In this document: piece after piece, positions 7,223 through 15,345 of the stretch
Position numbering within the stretch: the stretch's first letter is position 1
Layout of the letters: the number at the start of each line of letters is the position of its first letter
Source: Verrucomicrobiota bacterium
GTDB lineage: Bacteria > Verrucomicrobiota > Verrucomicrobiia > JABWAM01 > JAHFSZ01
DNA length: 38,525 nt
Reading direction: 5' to 3'
Assembly: GCA_023265515.1 (NCBI GenBank)
Contig: JAHFSZ010000018.1
Location: 1-38,525, forward strand
Translations under genes and position numbers: made by a program
The notes under the pieces: model-generated
What the model was told of the DNA's origin: nothing
Database searches by the model: none
Seen by the model: only the letters and a program-made list of their open reading frames with translations

Positions 7223-8074
7223 TTATTTGAGGACGCTGGGGTTGAGCCGGACATAGTGAAAAAGAAACTGCTGCGCGTAGCCGGCGTAAGGCCCAAAATA
7301 ATCGCGAATGAATCGCTCCAGCTTTTGCACCGAAGGCTTCCTTTTCCCGCGAAAATAAATTCGGTGGAGAACGCGGTGGATCCAGACATCGCGCGGAAAG
7401 GCGTCGAATTTTTGATAGGCATAGAGCAGGACACAGTCTGCGATTTTCACACCGACGCCAGGCAGCCGGGTCAGATAAGCCCTCGCCTCGCGCGTGGAAA
7501 GGTGGCGCGGGACATCGAGCCGGATTTTCTCGGCGGCGATGGCTCGCGCGGCTCCCAAAAGATACTCGGCTCGAAAACCCATCCGGCAGTCGCGAAGTGT
7601 TTTTTCATCAAGCGACGCGAGAACATCCGGCGCCGGAAAACGATGGAACTGGGCGCCGTCCCACTCGACATGCCCGCCGTGGCGCTCGGAAACGATCGCC
7701 CAGATTTGCTTGATGTGAACAATCTGCTTCATCGACGAGAGGATGAAGCCGGCCAGGCACTCCCAGGGATCTTGCTTGAGAATTCTCATGCCCGGCGCAA
7801 AGGCAATGGCTTCGCGCAAAAATGGATCGAGGTGTAAAAAAAACTTTCTCATCGGGCGCGTGTCGAAGCCGAGTTGAAGATATTCCGACAGGGCAGCAGG
7901 ATCGCCGCCGTCAGGCGATTCGAAGACGATCTGGCCATCCTGCTGCCAGATTCGATACAACCGGCCGCCGACCCAGCCCGTGCGCCGGCCGCCCTCGTCT
8001 TCTCTCCACTGGAAGACCTGGCCTGACTCGAGCGCCGCCGTCAGATCAAACTCGCCAACCGTCGAAAACCTCAT
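7223..8074 (-). CDS. ogg: 8-oxoguanine DNA glycosylase/AP lyase (OGG1 type)
   Basis: A 283-aa OGG1-family base-excision repair enzyme. It has an N-terminal beta domain with VGEFDLTAALESGQVFQW, a helical middle region with the family's long QIVHIKQ helix, and the helix-hairpin-helix LPGVGVK(I)ADC followed by DVWIHRVL. The catalytic Lys (K210) and Asp (D229) are 19 residues apart, the same as in human OGG1 (K249, D268). It excises 8-oxoguanine paired with C and nicks the strand. I chose ATG 8074 because the domain begins there. An upstream ATG at 8137 would add 21 residues and overlap the divergent outer-membrane gene. OGG1-type enzymes are rarer in bacteria than MutM. Confidence 0.9.
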   Translation of the reverse strand: MRFSTVGEFDLTAALESGQVFQWREDEGGRRTGWVGGRLYRIWQQDGQIVFESPDGGDPAALSEYLQLGFDTRPMRKFFLHLDPFLREAIAFAPGMRILKQDPWECLAGFILSSMKQIVHIKQIWAIVSERHGGHVEWDGAQFHRFPAPDVLASLDEKTLRDCRMGFRAEYLLGAARAIAAEKIRLDVPRHLSTREARAYLTRLPGVGVKIADCVLLYAYQKFDAFPRDVWIHRVLHRIYFRGKRKPSVQKLERFIRDYFGPYAGYAQQFLFHYVRLNPSVLK

Positions 8075-8125
8075 TCGGGGAGAAAAAGGTTGGACAATTA
8101 GGTCATTTTTCCCTATTTCAGCGAA

Positions 8126-9829
8126 ATGCTGTCTCATGGTGGAAAGTTGTTAATCATTGGTTTTACGCTACTTACGATATGCGCTCACGCACAATCCGGA
8201 TCCTCGCCCTCTTCGGGCTCCTCGTCAGACCGGCTTTCCCTGCCCAGCAGCCGGACCCAGTATCAAAACGATAACAAGTCCTACTGGGACAACAAGAAAT
8301 ACAACTTCGAAAAAGGTTATGTCGATGAAGCCCATGATTTGCCCCCGGTCTTTTACAATGCGAGGGGCGCCGCGATCTTTGGCAGCCATAACCACAGCTT
8401 TCAGGTCGAGCATCAGGCCGTGGTCCCGTTGTTCCGGGCCGAGGACATGGACGGACTCCTGTTCATGTACGAACACGAAGACCACACGCCGTTCGCCCGC
8501 GACAATGGCGGTTCCCAGGTTGAATCAGTCACCAACTTTGACAACCTCCGGATCGAATATGAGCTGACCGATGATCTCGCCTTCAAAACCATCGGCGGGT
8601 ACGACACTTACTCGAAGGTTGACCGCATCGGCGCGGTTGGCGGATACCGTGGCGGCATCGGCCTTGGCACGCCCTACGAGGACAATCTGGAGGACTTGCG
8701 CTGGGAAGTCACCGCCGGCGGTCTCGCTCGGAGCGAAAACCTGAAGTCCAACTGGTTCCTCGACGCTGATGTGTCGTACCGCGTGGTGGAAATCACGATC
8801 GGAAAATCGCCGGCCAACACGGAATTCAATCCGTCGATCCTGCTCGAAATGAAACAGCAGTCGACCAATGATGACAGCAAGTATCACTACTACGTCGAGG
8901 CAGGGCCCACACTGGAAATTCTCTCAGTCAACAATAACCGGTTCAGCTTTTACGTCCACTATTTCCGGAACAGCTTCAACGAGTTTCAGATGGTCCACGA
9001 CCGCGGTTTGATGGCCGGCATCCAGGGCACCACGTTTCGCGACATGCCCCAGGAGTTCAGCTACGACTGGGATTTCGAAGGGGTCCGCTGGATCCCGCGC
9101 ATGTGGGGCAAGGCTGAAGTTGCCGGCAGTCCGGACGGTTTTCTGCGCAAGATGAAGCTCTACCTCGACGCGTGGGACGTCAGCCTCGCGGGCCAGGTCG
9201 TTTCAGTGTACGGCGATTACGAGCACCGGCAGGACCAGATCGGCGATTTGAGCAGCACCTCGTTCTCGGTGGCCGCCGGAGCCAAGACCTACATCGAGCC
9301 GAACGACTGGCTGGGCGTCATCACCGACGGCCAGCACCTGGCTCCCTTCGCCCAATTTTTCCATCGCAGCGATCACGCGCTCAACATCAAGGACATCAAC
9401 CGCCTCCAGCCGACCACCACATCTAACGGTTATTTGAAGCGCATGAGCACGGATAACCTCGAAGCCGGCTTTCAGACGATCAGCTGGGGCAATCCAAACT
9501 ACCGGATCGAAAAATACCAGGACGACACAAGATTTGTGAATGAGTGGGATTGGATGATCAAGGCCGGCTACTCGACTACGAGTCAACGCCAACGCTCGCA
9601 GCCGCCTGCCTCAGCCGGCGTCAACTGGGACATCTTCAGCATCCACGGCTTTGTCTTTTACACACAGGGGATCGTCAGTACCGGCGAGGCCAGCCCTGAT
9701 TACCTTGCCGAGTTCGGCATCAAGCGCCCGAGCGGCAGTGTCTTCGTCCGGCTCGAGAACTACGGACTGCCCGCCCGCCTGGAGGATGAGAACAAGCCGG
9801 TCTATGTCGGGCTTGGCTTGAATCTCTAA
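8126..9829 (+). CDS. Putative outer-membrane beta-barrel protein
   Basis: A 567-aa exported protein of unrecognised family. The N-terminus has a signal peptide (KLLIIGFTLLTICAHA, cleavage probably after AHA), then a Ser-rich linker. The mature part alternates polar and aromatic residues in many strand-like segments, such as WFLDADVSYRVVEITIG and FSFYVHYFRNSF. It ends in PVYVGLGLNL, which resembles the C-terminal strand of Gram-negative outer-membrane barrels, although the last residue is Leu rather than Phe. There are no TonB-box or POTRA features. It is divergent from ogg and followed after 4 bp by hemW, with which it may be co-transcribed. The function could be porin-like or structural. Confidence 0.68.
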   Translation: MLSHGGKLLIIGFTLLTICAHAQSGSSPSSGSSSDRLSLPSSRTQYQNDNKSYWDNKKYNFEKGYVDEAHDLPPVFYNARGAAIFGSHNHSFQVEHQAVVPLFRAEDMDGLLFMYEHEDHTPFARDNGGSQVESVTNFDNLRIEYELTDDLAFKTIGGYDTYSKVDRIGAVGGYRGGIGLGTPYEDNLEDLRWEVTAGGLARSENLKSNWFLDADVSYRVVEITIGKSPANTEFNPSILLEMKQQSTNDDSKYHYYVEAGPTLEILSVNNNRFSFYVHYFRNSFNEFQMVHDRGLMAGIQGTTFRDMPQEFSYDWDFEGVRWIPRMWGKAEVAGSPDGFLRKMKLYLDAWDVSLAGQVVSVYGDYEHRQDQIGDLSSTSFSVAAGAKTYIEPNDWLGVITDGQHLAPFAQFFHRSDHALNIKDINRLQPTTTSNGYLKRMSTDNLEAGFQTISWGNPNYRIEKYQDDTRFVNEWDWMIKAGYSTTSQRQRSQPPASAGVNWDIFSIHGFVFYTQGIVSTGEASPDYLAEFGIKRPSGSVFVRLENYGLPARLEDENKPVYVGLGLNL

Positions 9830-9833
9830 TTGG

Positions 9834-10883
9834 ATGTCCGTCCGTCACCTCTATCTCCACCTCCCGTTCTGCCCTTCGATCTGCCCCTACTGCTCCTTTC
9901 ACGTCGAACGGGTTGACCGGAAAAAAATGGACCGTTTCGCAGCGCGCCTGGAGGCGGATCTGCGTGACACAGGGCCGATGGATGCCCTTGAAACAGTTTA
10001 CTTTGGAGGGGGAACCCCGACCGCATTCTCAACGACGCAATTGGAGGCGATCCTCGACGTGGTCGATCGCTTCGTCCCGCGGCCACGGGACTGCGAGACC
10101 ACCATGGAGGCCAACCCTTCCACCCTGCCGGCCGAAAAATGCCGCATGCTTCGCGCGCGCGGCATCAACCGGATCTCGCTCGGAGCGCAGTCATTCGACG
10201 ACGAAGTTCTCAAGACGCTCGGACGCCATCACTCATCCGCGGCGATTCGCGTGGCATGGGAATATTTGCGCGCGGCAGGTTTTAACAATCTCAACCTTGA
10301 TCTGATATTCGGCGTGCCCGGCCAGACGCTTGAAACCTGGGAATCGACCTTGCGCGCCGCTCTTGAGCTCAAACCCGATCATCTCTCCTGCTACAACCTG
10401 ACCTATGAAGAGGATACCCCCTACATGGACCGCCTCCGGCAGGGGATCTGCCATGAGGATGATGATTGTAACGAAACAATGTTCACGCGCGCTGAGGATC
10501 TGCTCTCGGACGCGGGCTGGCATCACTATGAAATTTCCAATTATGCGCGGTCCGGATTCGAATGCCGGCACAACGTGGCGTACTGGACGGGCCGGGATTA
10601 TCTGGGCGTCGGGCCCAGCGCCGTCTCGACCGTGCGCGGAAAACGATGGAAGATGGCCGATGGGCGGCGTGTTGAGATGGAGTCTCTGTCCGCCGAATTG
10701 CGCGCTCGCGAACAGGCGCTTCTGGAGCTAAGGACGAGCCGGGGCACAGCGGCCGACTTCTTTCGATTCGAGCAATGGAAACCCCTCGTTGAGCATGGCT
10801 TTGCTGTGTTCGAGAACGACCGTCTTGTCTTGACGCGGGAGGGACGATTGCGGGCGGATGAGATCGCGGTGCATCTGTGCTGA
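9834..10883 (+). CDS. hemW: Radical SAM heme chaperone HemW (HemN-like)
   Basis: A 349-aa radical SAM protein. The cluster-binding motif is C13-x3-C17-x2-C20 in FCPSICPYCSF, followed by YFGGGTPT (SAM contact), EANPSTL, RISLGAQSF and NLDLIFGVPGQT, all typical of the HemN/HemW clade. The short length and lack of the HemN N-terminal extension point to HemW, which binds heme and delivers it to respiratory enzymes, rather than the oxygen-independent coproporphyrinogen oxidase. GVGPSAVS near the C-terminus is also characteristic. Enzymes of this family are very often annotated as coproporphyrinogen dehydrogenase by mistake. Confidence 0.88.
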   Translation: MSVRHLYLHLPFCPSICPYCSFHVERVDRKKMDRFAARLEADLRDTGPMDALETVYFGGGTPTAFSTTQLEAILDVVDRFVPRPRDCETTMEANPSTLPAEKCRMLRARGINRISLGAQSFDDEVLKTLGRHHSSAAIRVAWEYLRAAGFNNLNLDLIFGVPGQTLETWESTLRAALELKPDHLSCYNLTYEEDTPYMDRLRQGICHEDDDCNETMFTRAEDLLSDAGWHHYEISNYARSGFECRHNVAYWTGRDYLGVGPSAVSTVRGKRWKMADGRRVEMESLSAELRAREQALLELRTSRGTAADFFRFEQWKPLVEHGFAVFENDRLVLTREGRLRADEIAVHLC

Positions 10884-10927
10884 AACGCGATCGTGCGCTG
10901 AAAATTTGAATTGAATTTCCACCCGGG

Positions 10928-11413
10928 TTGGAGCATCCCTCTCGTGAATTGAAAGCGCTCATCCAATCAAATATTCTTCCGTTGTTTTCCGTTCTTGTTC
11001 TGAGTTTGACGTTGCCCAGCTTCGCTCTCTCCGTCGAAGCGCCGACAGAAACAAAACCGGTGAAAAAAGACAAGGCGCAGCGGTATCTCGAATCCGCGGA
11101 CCGGCTGCGCAAGGAGGCTGACAACCTGGAGAAAAGAATTCCAAAGCTTCCCGAGGCCCAGCAGAAGGCCGCGCAGAATCTCGCGGTGGCGAAACGCGAC
11201 CTCGCCGACCGGAAAACGGACGCTGCGGCGCTTTGGAAACAGCATCTCGGCGAGCTGCCGGAGGACTTCAAACCCAAGCTCCGGGAGGCGCAATCCAAAC
11301 ACTCCTCCCTCCTCAAGGAATATTACCGGATCGGACGGGAGATCAAGGAGGCCGGAAAGGCTTCCTCCACCGCCACAAACCAGATTGCTCCTGCTTCGGT
11401 TCTCAGCCGGTAA
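10928..11413 (+). CDS. Hypothetical secreted coiled-coil protein
   Basis: A protein of up to 161 aa with no family I recognise. A hydrophobic segment (ILPLFSVLVLSLTLPSFALS) looks like a signal peptide or anchor. Most of the rest is charged and helical with heptad spacing of Leu, Ala and Lys/Glu (residues about 50-145), which suggests a periplasmic coiled coil. The start is uncertain: only TTG codons (10928, 10949) give an open frame with a proper signal sequence. It lies 44 bp after hemW. The tail from about residue 145 is low-complexity Ser/Thr/Ala. Confidence 0.5.
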   Translation: MEHPSRELKALIQSNILPLFSVLVLSLTLPSFALSVEAPTETKPVKKDKAQRYLESADRLRKEADNLEKRIPKLPEAQQKAAQNLAVAKRDLADRKTDAAALWKQHLGELPEDFKPKLREAQSKHSSLLKEYYRIGREIKEAGKASSTATNQIAPASVLSR

Positions 11414-11459
11414 AATCGTCTCCCCCTGTTGGCCACAGGTGTTCGTCATTGAAAGCCCC

Positions 11460-12563
11460 ATGCCGTGCGTCTATACCTCATGGCTTATGGTCACGGCATA
11501 TGCGCCCATGAGCCTGGAGATCCTTGGCAACCACACCGACTACAATGAAGGTCTGGCGCTGGCGGCCGCACTCCAGTTCGGCGTCACCCTGGAAGGCGAG
11601 GCCCGCCAGGACCAGGATGTGATCCTTCATCATGAGAGTCTCGGCGAAACGGAAAAGTTTTTTCTTCCGATCGCCCAGAAACACCACCAGCATCCCTGGG
11701 CCAACGCGGTCAAGGCCGTCGTCCAGGAACTCTTAAAATGCCAGATTCCCCTCTCGGGATTTGAGGCAACGATCCGCGATAACCTGCCGCCGATCTTCCA
11801 CACCAACAGCGGAAGCATGCTAACCTTGGCGGCCGTCATCTTCCTCCAGCGAGCTTTTGCCTTCGAGGCAAATGCCGGACGGCTTGCCACCCTCTGCCGC
11901 GATGCGGAAAACCAGATTGGCAACCCTTACAGCGGCCTTCTCAGCCCGATGACGAGTCTGGCCGCCCAGGCGGGCTGCATTTCGCAGATCGATTTCCGCG
12001 CCCTGGATGCGCGGCCGCTGGCGTTTCCGGCAACGCACAGGTTTGTCGTCTGCGACACGGGAACCAAGAACCTGCTCGTCCACTCGAAGATCAAGCTTCG
12101 TCATGACCAATGCCAGGAAGCCCTTCGCGTGGCCAGGGCCAATGCGCCGGAGATTCAAACCCTGAGGGACGTCAATCCGGTCGAGATGCAAAAGTTGGCC
12201 GGCCAGATGAACGAGTACGTCTTCCGCACGGCGATGCACGTCTGCACTGAGAACCAGCGCGTCCGCGAATCGGCTGAAGCCCTCGCCCGCGGCGACATCA
12301 CGGCCCTCGCGGCGAATATGAACCTTTCCCAGCTCAGCTCGAAGCAATCGATCGAAAATTCCGTCCAAGGAATCGACCAGCTCATCGAGGCGGCAAGGGA
12401 CCTGCCCGGCTTCAAGGCGTCACGCCTTTCGGGGTACGGCTTTGGAGGTCTTACCATCCATTTGGTCGCGTCCAAAGAGGCGGAGGCGTTTATGAACGCC
12501 CTCGGCGGACCTGATGCCTCGAAAGCCTTCGTCGTCGAACTATCGGCCGGCGCGCTCTCTTAA
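11460..12563 (+). CDS. Galactokinase-like GHMP-family protein with degenerate active site
   Basis: A 367-aa protein that aligns along its length with galactokinase, including the sugar-binding GNHTDYN (residues 23-29), a region matching the CGIMDQ segment and the C-terminal glycine loop GYGFGG. However, the catalytic machinery is altered. The Arg of APGRVNLIGEHTDY is Ser, the following Glu is Asn, the ATP-binding GAGLSSSA loop reads IFHTNSGSM, and the catalytic Asp of GIMDQ is Ser (S162). It is therefore unlikely to phosphorylate galactose by the usual mechanism; it may bind a sugar or act as a regulator. The ATG at 11460 has GAAAG upstream; ATG 11487 is an alternative. Its stop codon directly abuts the glnD start, implying co-expression. 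Confidence 0.75.
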   Translation: MPCVYTSWLMVTAYAPMSLEILGNHTDYNEGLALAAALQFGVTLEGEARQDQDVILHHESLGETEKFFLPIAQKHHQHPWANAVKAVVQELLKCQIPLSGFEATIRDNLPPIFHTNSGSMLTLAAVIFLQRAFAFEANAGRLATLCRDAENQIGNPYSGLLSPMTSLAAQAGCISQIDFRALDARPLAFPATHRFVVCDTGTKNLLVHSKIKLRHDQCQEALRVARANAPEIQTLRDVNPVEMQKLAGQMNEYVFRTAMHVCTENQRVRESAEALARGDITALAANMNLSQLSSKQSIENSVQGIDQLIEAARDLPGFKASRLSGYGFGGLTIHLVASKEAEAFMNALGGPDASKAFVVELSAGALS

Positions 12564-15344
12564 ATGAACAGGAAGCACCACATCACCAAGGTCTTGACCC
12601 GGGCGCGCAAGCTCAAAACGGCCACGAACGGCAAGCCCGGCGACCAGCTCGATTCATATCGGGAGTTTCTCAAGCTCGAAGAGCACCGATTGCGCCTCCT
12701 GCATAGTCGCGGCGCCGGCGGACTTGAGTACGCCAATGCCCGCGCGCACTTGATTGATGTGCTGCTGCGCACGCTCTACAAAAACGCGTGCAGTTTTTGC
12801 CTCGTCAACCGTCCACGCAACCAGTTGCCGTTGATCATGATCGCAACGGGCGGTTACGGCCGCCGCGAACTGGCGCCGTTCAGCGACATTGATGTCTCCT
12901 TTATTCACGATTCGGCAAAGCCGAAGGACTTGGAGATCGTCGAGCGCATCGTCCAACAAATCCTCTACCTGCTCTGGGACGTGGGGTTGAAGGTGGGGCA
13001 TTTCACGGGATCATTCGCCAAGAGCTTCGAGCAGGCCGGGGCCGACGTCCAGACCAAGACCGCCCTGATCGAAGCCCGGCTGATCGAAGGCGACATCCGG
13101 TGTTTCCAAAAATGGCGGCATCAATTCCGCAATAAAGTACTCCAGCCGCGCATCGGTGAATACATCAAGGATCGGATGATGGACCGAATCGTCCGGTACG
13201 AAAAGTACGGCGCGACCGTATTCATGCAGGAACCCAACATCAAGAACGGCTGCGGAGGCCTGCGCGATTACCAAAACATCCTCTGGATGGCCGACGTAAA
13301 GTATGGCTTGCGCTCGCTTTCGAAGTTGCAGGAGCACGAGTACCTCACGGCCAAGGAGATGAAGAAACTTGAGGAGGCGCATGATTTCGAGTGGCGGCTG
13401 CGCAACGAACTTCACTATCTGAACAACCGCGCCGCTGACGTGATCCATCTCAATCAGCAGGACACGATCGCGGTGAACTTCGGCTATCGCCAGCGCGACG
13501 CGGTGCGGCGCACCGAGTCGCTGATGCGCGACTATTATCTGAAGGCCCGTGACATCTACGTGCTGAGCAAGGCGATCTTCGAGCGCCTTGCCATTGAAGA
13601 GCCTGCGGACGAATCGGCGAAGGGCTGGAAGAGCCGTTGGAACCCCTTTCGCAAGAAGCCCATTCTCCTGCTCGACGGCTTCATTTTGCACGGCACCACC
13701 ATCACGCATCCCGAGAAAAATCCCTTTTCCGGCGAGCCATCCCGGATGATCCGCGCCTTCCTCTACTGCCAGCAGCATGATGCGCGGCTCAGCACCCGCC
13801 TGCAGAGCCTCATCCGTGAAAATCTCGGCAAGATCACGAAGGAATTTCGCAATGCGAAATCCCCTCGCGAGACCTTCCTGACCATTCTCCGGCAGAAAGG
13901 GAAGGTCGGCCGAATCCTTCGGATGATGCATGAGGTCGGATTTCTGGGGCGCTATATTCCGGAGTTCGAGCCTCTGACCTGCCTCGTTCAGCACGAATTT
14001 TTTCACCGCTACACCGCTGACGAGCATACGCTCGTCGCCATGGAACTGCTCGACTCGATCATTGACGCAACCGAGCCGCCCTGCTCGAAGTACAAGAAAA
14101 TCTTCCAGGACATCGAACATCCCGACCTGCTCTACCTGGCGATCCTGATGCATGACACCGGAAAGGCCCAGCCGTCGCGCAGCCACAGCGACGCCAGCAC
14201 GGAGCTGGCCCAGAAACTCGCGCGCCGCTTTCAGTTGCCCGCCGAGGACCGCCGGACGCTGCTGATGCTCGTCGATCATCACCTGACTCTGGCCAGCGTT
14301 GCAACGAGGCGGGACTTGGACGACCCATCCACCATCCAGTCCGTCATGCCCATCTTCTCGAGCGAGGAGCAGCTCGACATGCTTCACCTGATGACGTTCG
14401 TTGACGGACTGGCGACTTCCGGCAAGAACTGGTCCGACTGGAAGGAGTCCCTCGGCTGGCAGCTTTATGACCGCGTGAAAAAGGCGCTCAAGGGCGACAC
14501 CGACTTCCAGGCGGAGGCGCTCACGCGCATGGAACGCCTGCGCAAGGAGATCGTCCAGTCGCTGCCGGCGGACATCCCGGCCCAGGAGATCGAGGCGCAT
14601 TTCTCACTCATGCCCGAGCGATACTGGTGGCGCGCCGATGTCCCCACCGTGATTCGCGATATCAAGCTCATCCATGATTTTTTTGTATCGCTGGCCGAGT
14701 CTGACGAGAACGCGTTGGTCCCCGTGTTCCAATGGCAGGACTTTCCCGACCAAGGCCATTCGATCGTGACCGTCTGCACATGGGACCGCCGCGGCCTGTT
14801 CATGAAGATTGCCGGGTCGTTTTCGGTGTCGCGCATCAACATTCTCAGCGCAGAAATCTACACGCGGGCGGATGGCTTTGTACTGGACACGTTCCTGGTT
14901 TGTAACGACGAACACTTGCCCGTCACGTCCGGTCTCATGAAACAAAAAATGCAGCGAACGCTCTGCTCGGCGCTCAGCGGCGAGATGTACCCATTCGACG
15001 AGGAGATCAAACAGGCGTATGCGGCCTACCGGCGCCAGCCTCGCCAGGAACGCGAGACGTTCCCCACGACGATCATCACCGACGAGGACAGTTCAGAGAG
15101 CTACACGCTGCTGGAGGTGCAGACGCCGGACCGGCTGGGTCTGCTATTCCATATCCTGCAAGTTCTCTCGAACCTCGAACTCGACGTCAATTTCGCGAGG
15201 ATCAACACTGAAAAAGGCGCGGCAATCGACACCTTCTACCTGACGGACAAAAACAAGAACAAGCTTGAGGATCACCATCTGATTGACGCGATTCGGCGTG
15301 GGATGCGGGAAAAGATTGAGGAGTTGAATCGTCCATATCGGTAG
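12564..15344 (+). CDS. glnD: [Protein-PII] uridylyltransferase / uridylyl-removing enzyme
   Basis: A 926-aa GlnD with the full domain order. The nucleotidyltransferase has GGYGRRE and SDID (residues 96-110), followed by the GlnD-specific helical region with NIKNGCGGLRD. An HD hydrolase domain carries HD at residues 530-531, and two C-terminal ACT domains begin near 733 (VTVCTWDRRGLF) and 850 (LLEVQTPDRLGLLF). It adds UMP to PII proteins when glutamine is low and removes it when glutamine is high, the ACT domains sensing glutamine. It starts immediately after the galactokinase-like stop, and the histidine kinase begins 2 bp after its own stop. The long minus-strand frame at 13011-14600 is a shadow. 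Confidence 0.95.
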   Translation: MNRKHHITKVLTRARKLKTATNGKPGDQLDSYREFLKLEEHRLRLLHSRGAGGLEYANARAHLIDVLLRTLYKNACSFCLVNRPRNQLPLIMIATGGYGRRELAPFSDIDVSFIHDSAKPKDLEIVERIVQQILYLLWDVGLKVGHFTGSFAKSFEQAGADVQTKTALIEARLIEGDIRCFQKWRHQFRNKVLQPRIGEYIKDRMMDRIVRYEKYGATVFMQEPNIKNGCGGLRDYQNILWMADVKYGLRSLSKLQEHEYLTAKEMKKLEEAHDFEWRLRNELHYLNNRAADVIHLNQQDTIAVNFGYRQRDAVRRTESLMRDYYLKARDIYVLSKAIFERLAIEEPADESAKGWKSRWNPFRKKPILLLDGFILHGTTITHPEKNPFSGEPSRMIRAFLYCQQHDARLSTRLQSLIRENLGKITKEFRNAKSPRETFLTILRQKGKVGRILRMMHEVGFLGRYIPEFEPLTCLVQHEFFHRYTADEHTLVAMELLDSIIDATEPPCSKYKKIFQDIEHPDLLYLAILMHDTGKAQPSRSHSDASTELAQKLARRFQLPAEDRRTLLMLVDHHLTLASVATRRDLDDPSTIQSVMPIFSSEEQLDMLHLMTFVDGLATSGKNWSDWKESLGWQLYDRVKKALKGDTDFQAEALTRMERLRKEIVQSLPADIPAQEIEAHFSLMPERYWWRADVPTVIRDIKLIHDFFVSLAESDENALVPVFQWQDFPDQGHSIVTVCTWDRRGLFMKIAGSFSVSRINILSAEIYTRADGFVLDTFLVCNDEHLPVTSGLMKQKMQRTLCSALSGEMYPFDEEIKQAYAAYRRQPRQERETFPTTIITDEDSSESYTLLEVQTPDRLGLLFHILQVLSNLELDVNFARINTEKGAAIDTFYLTDKNKNKLEDHHLIDAIRRGMREKIEELNRPYR

Positions 15345-15345
15345 A

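Noticed and set aside
13011-14600. 529-codon minus-strand frame inside glnD
   Set aside because: The opposite strand encodes intact GlnD motifs through the whole interval, so this is an antisense shadow.
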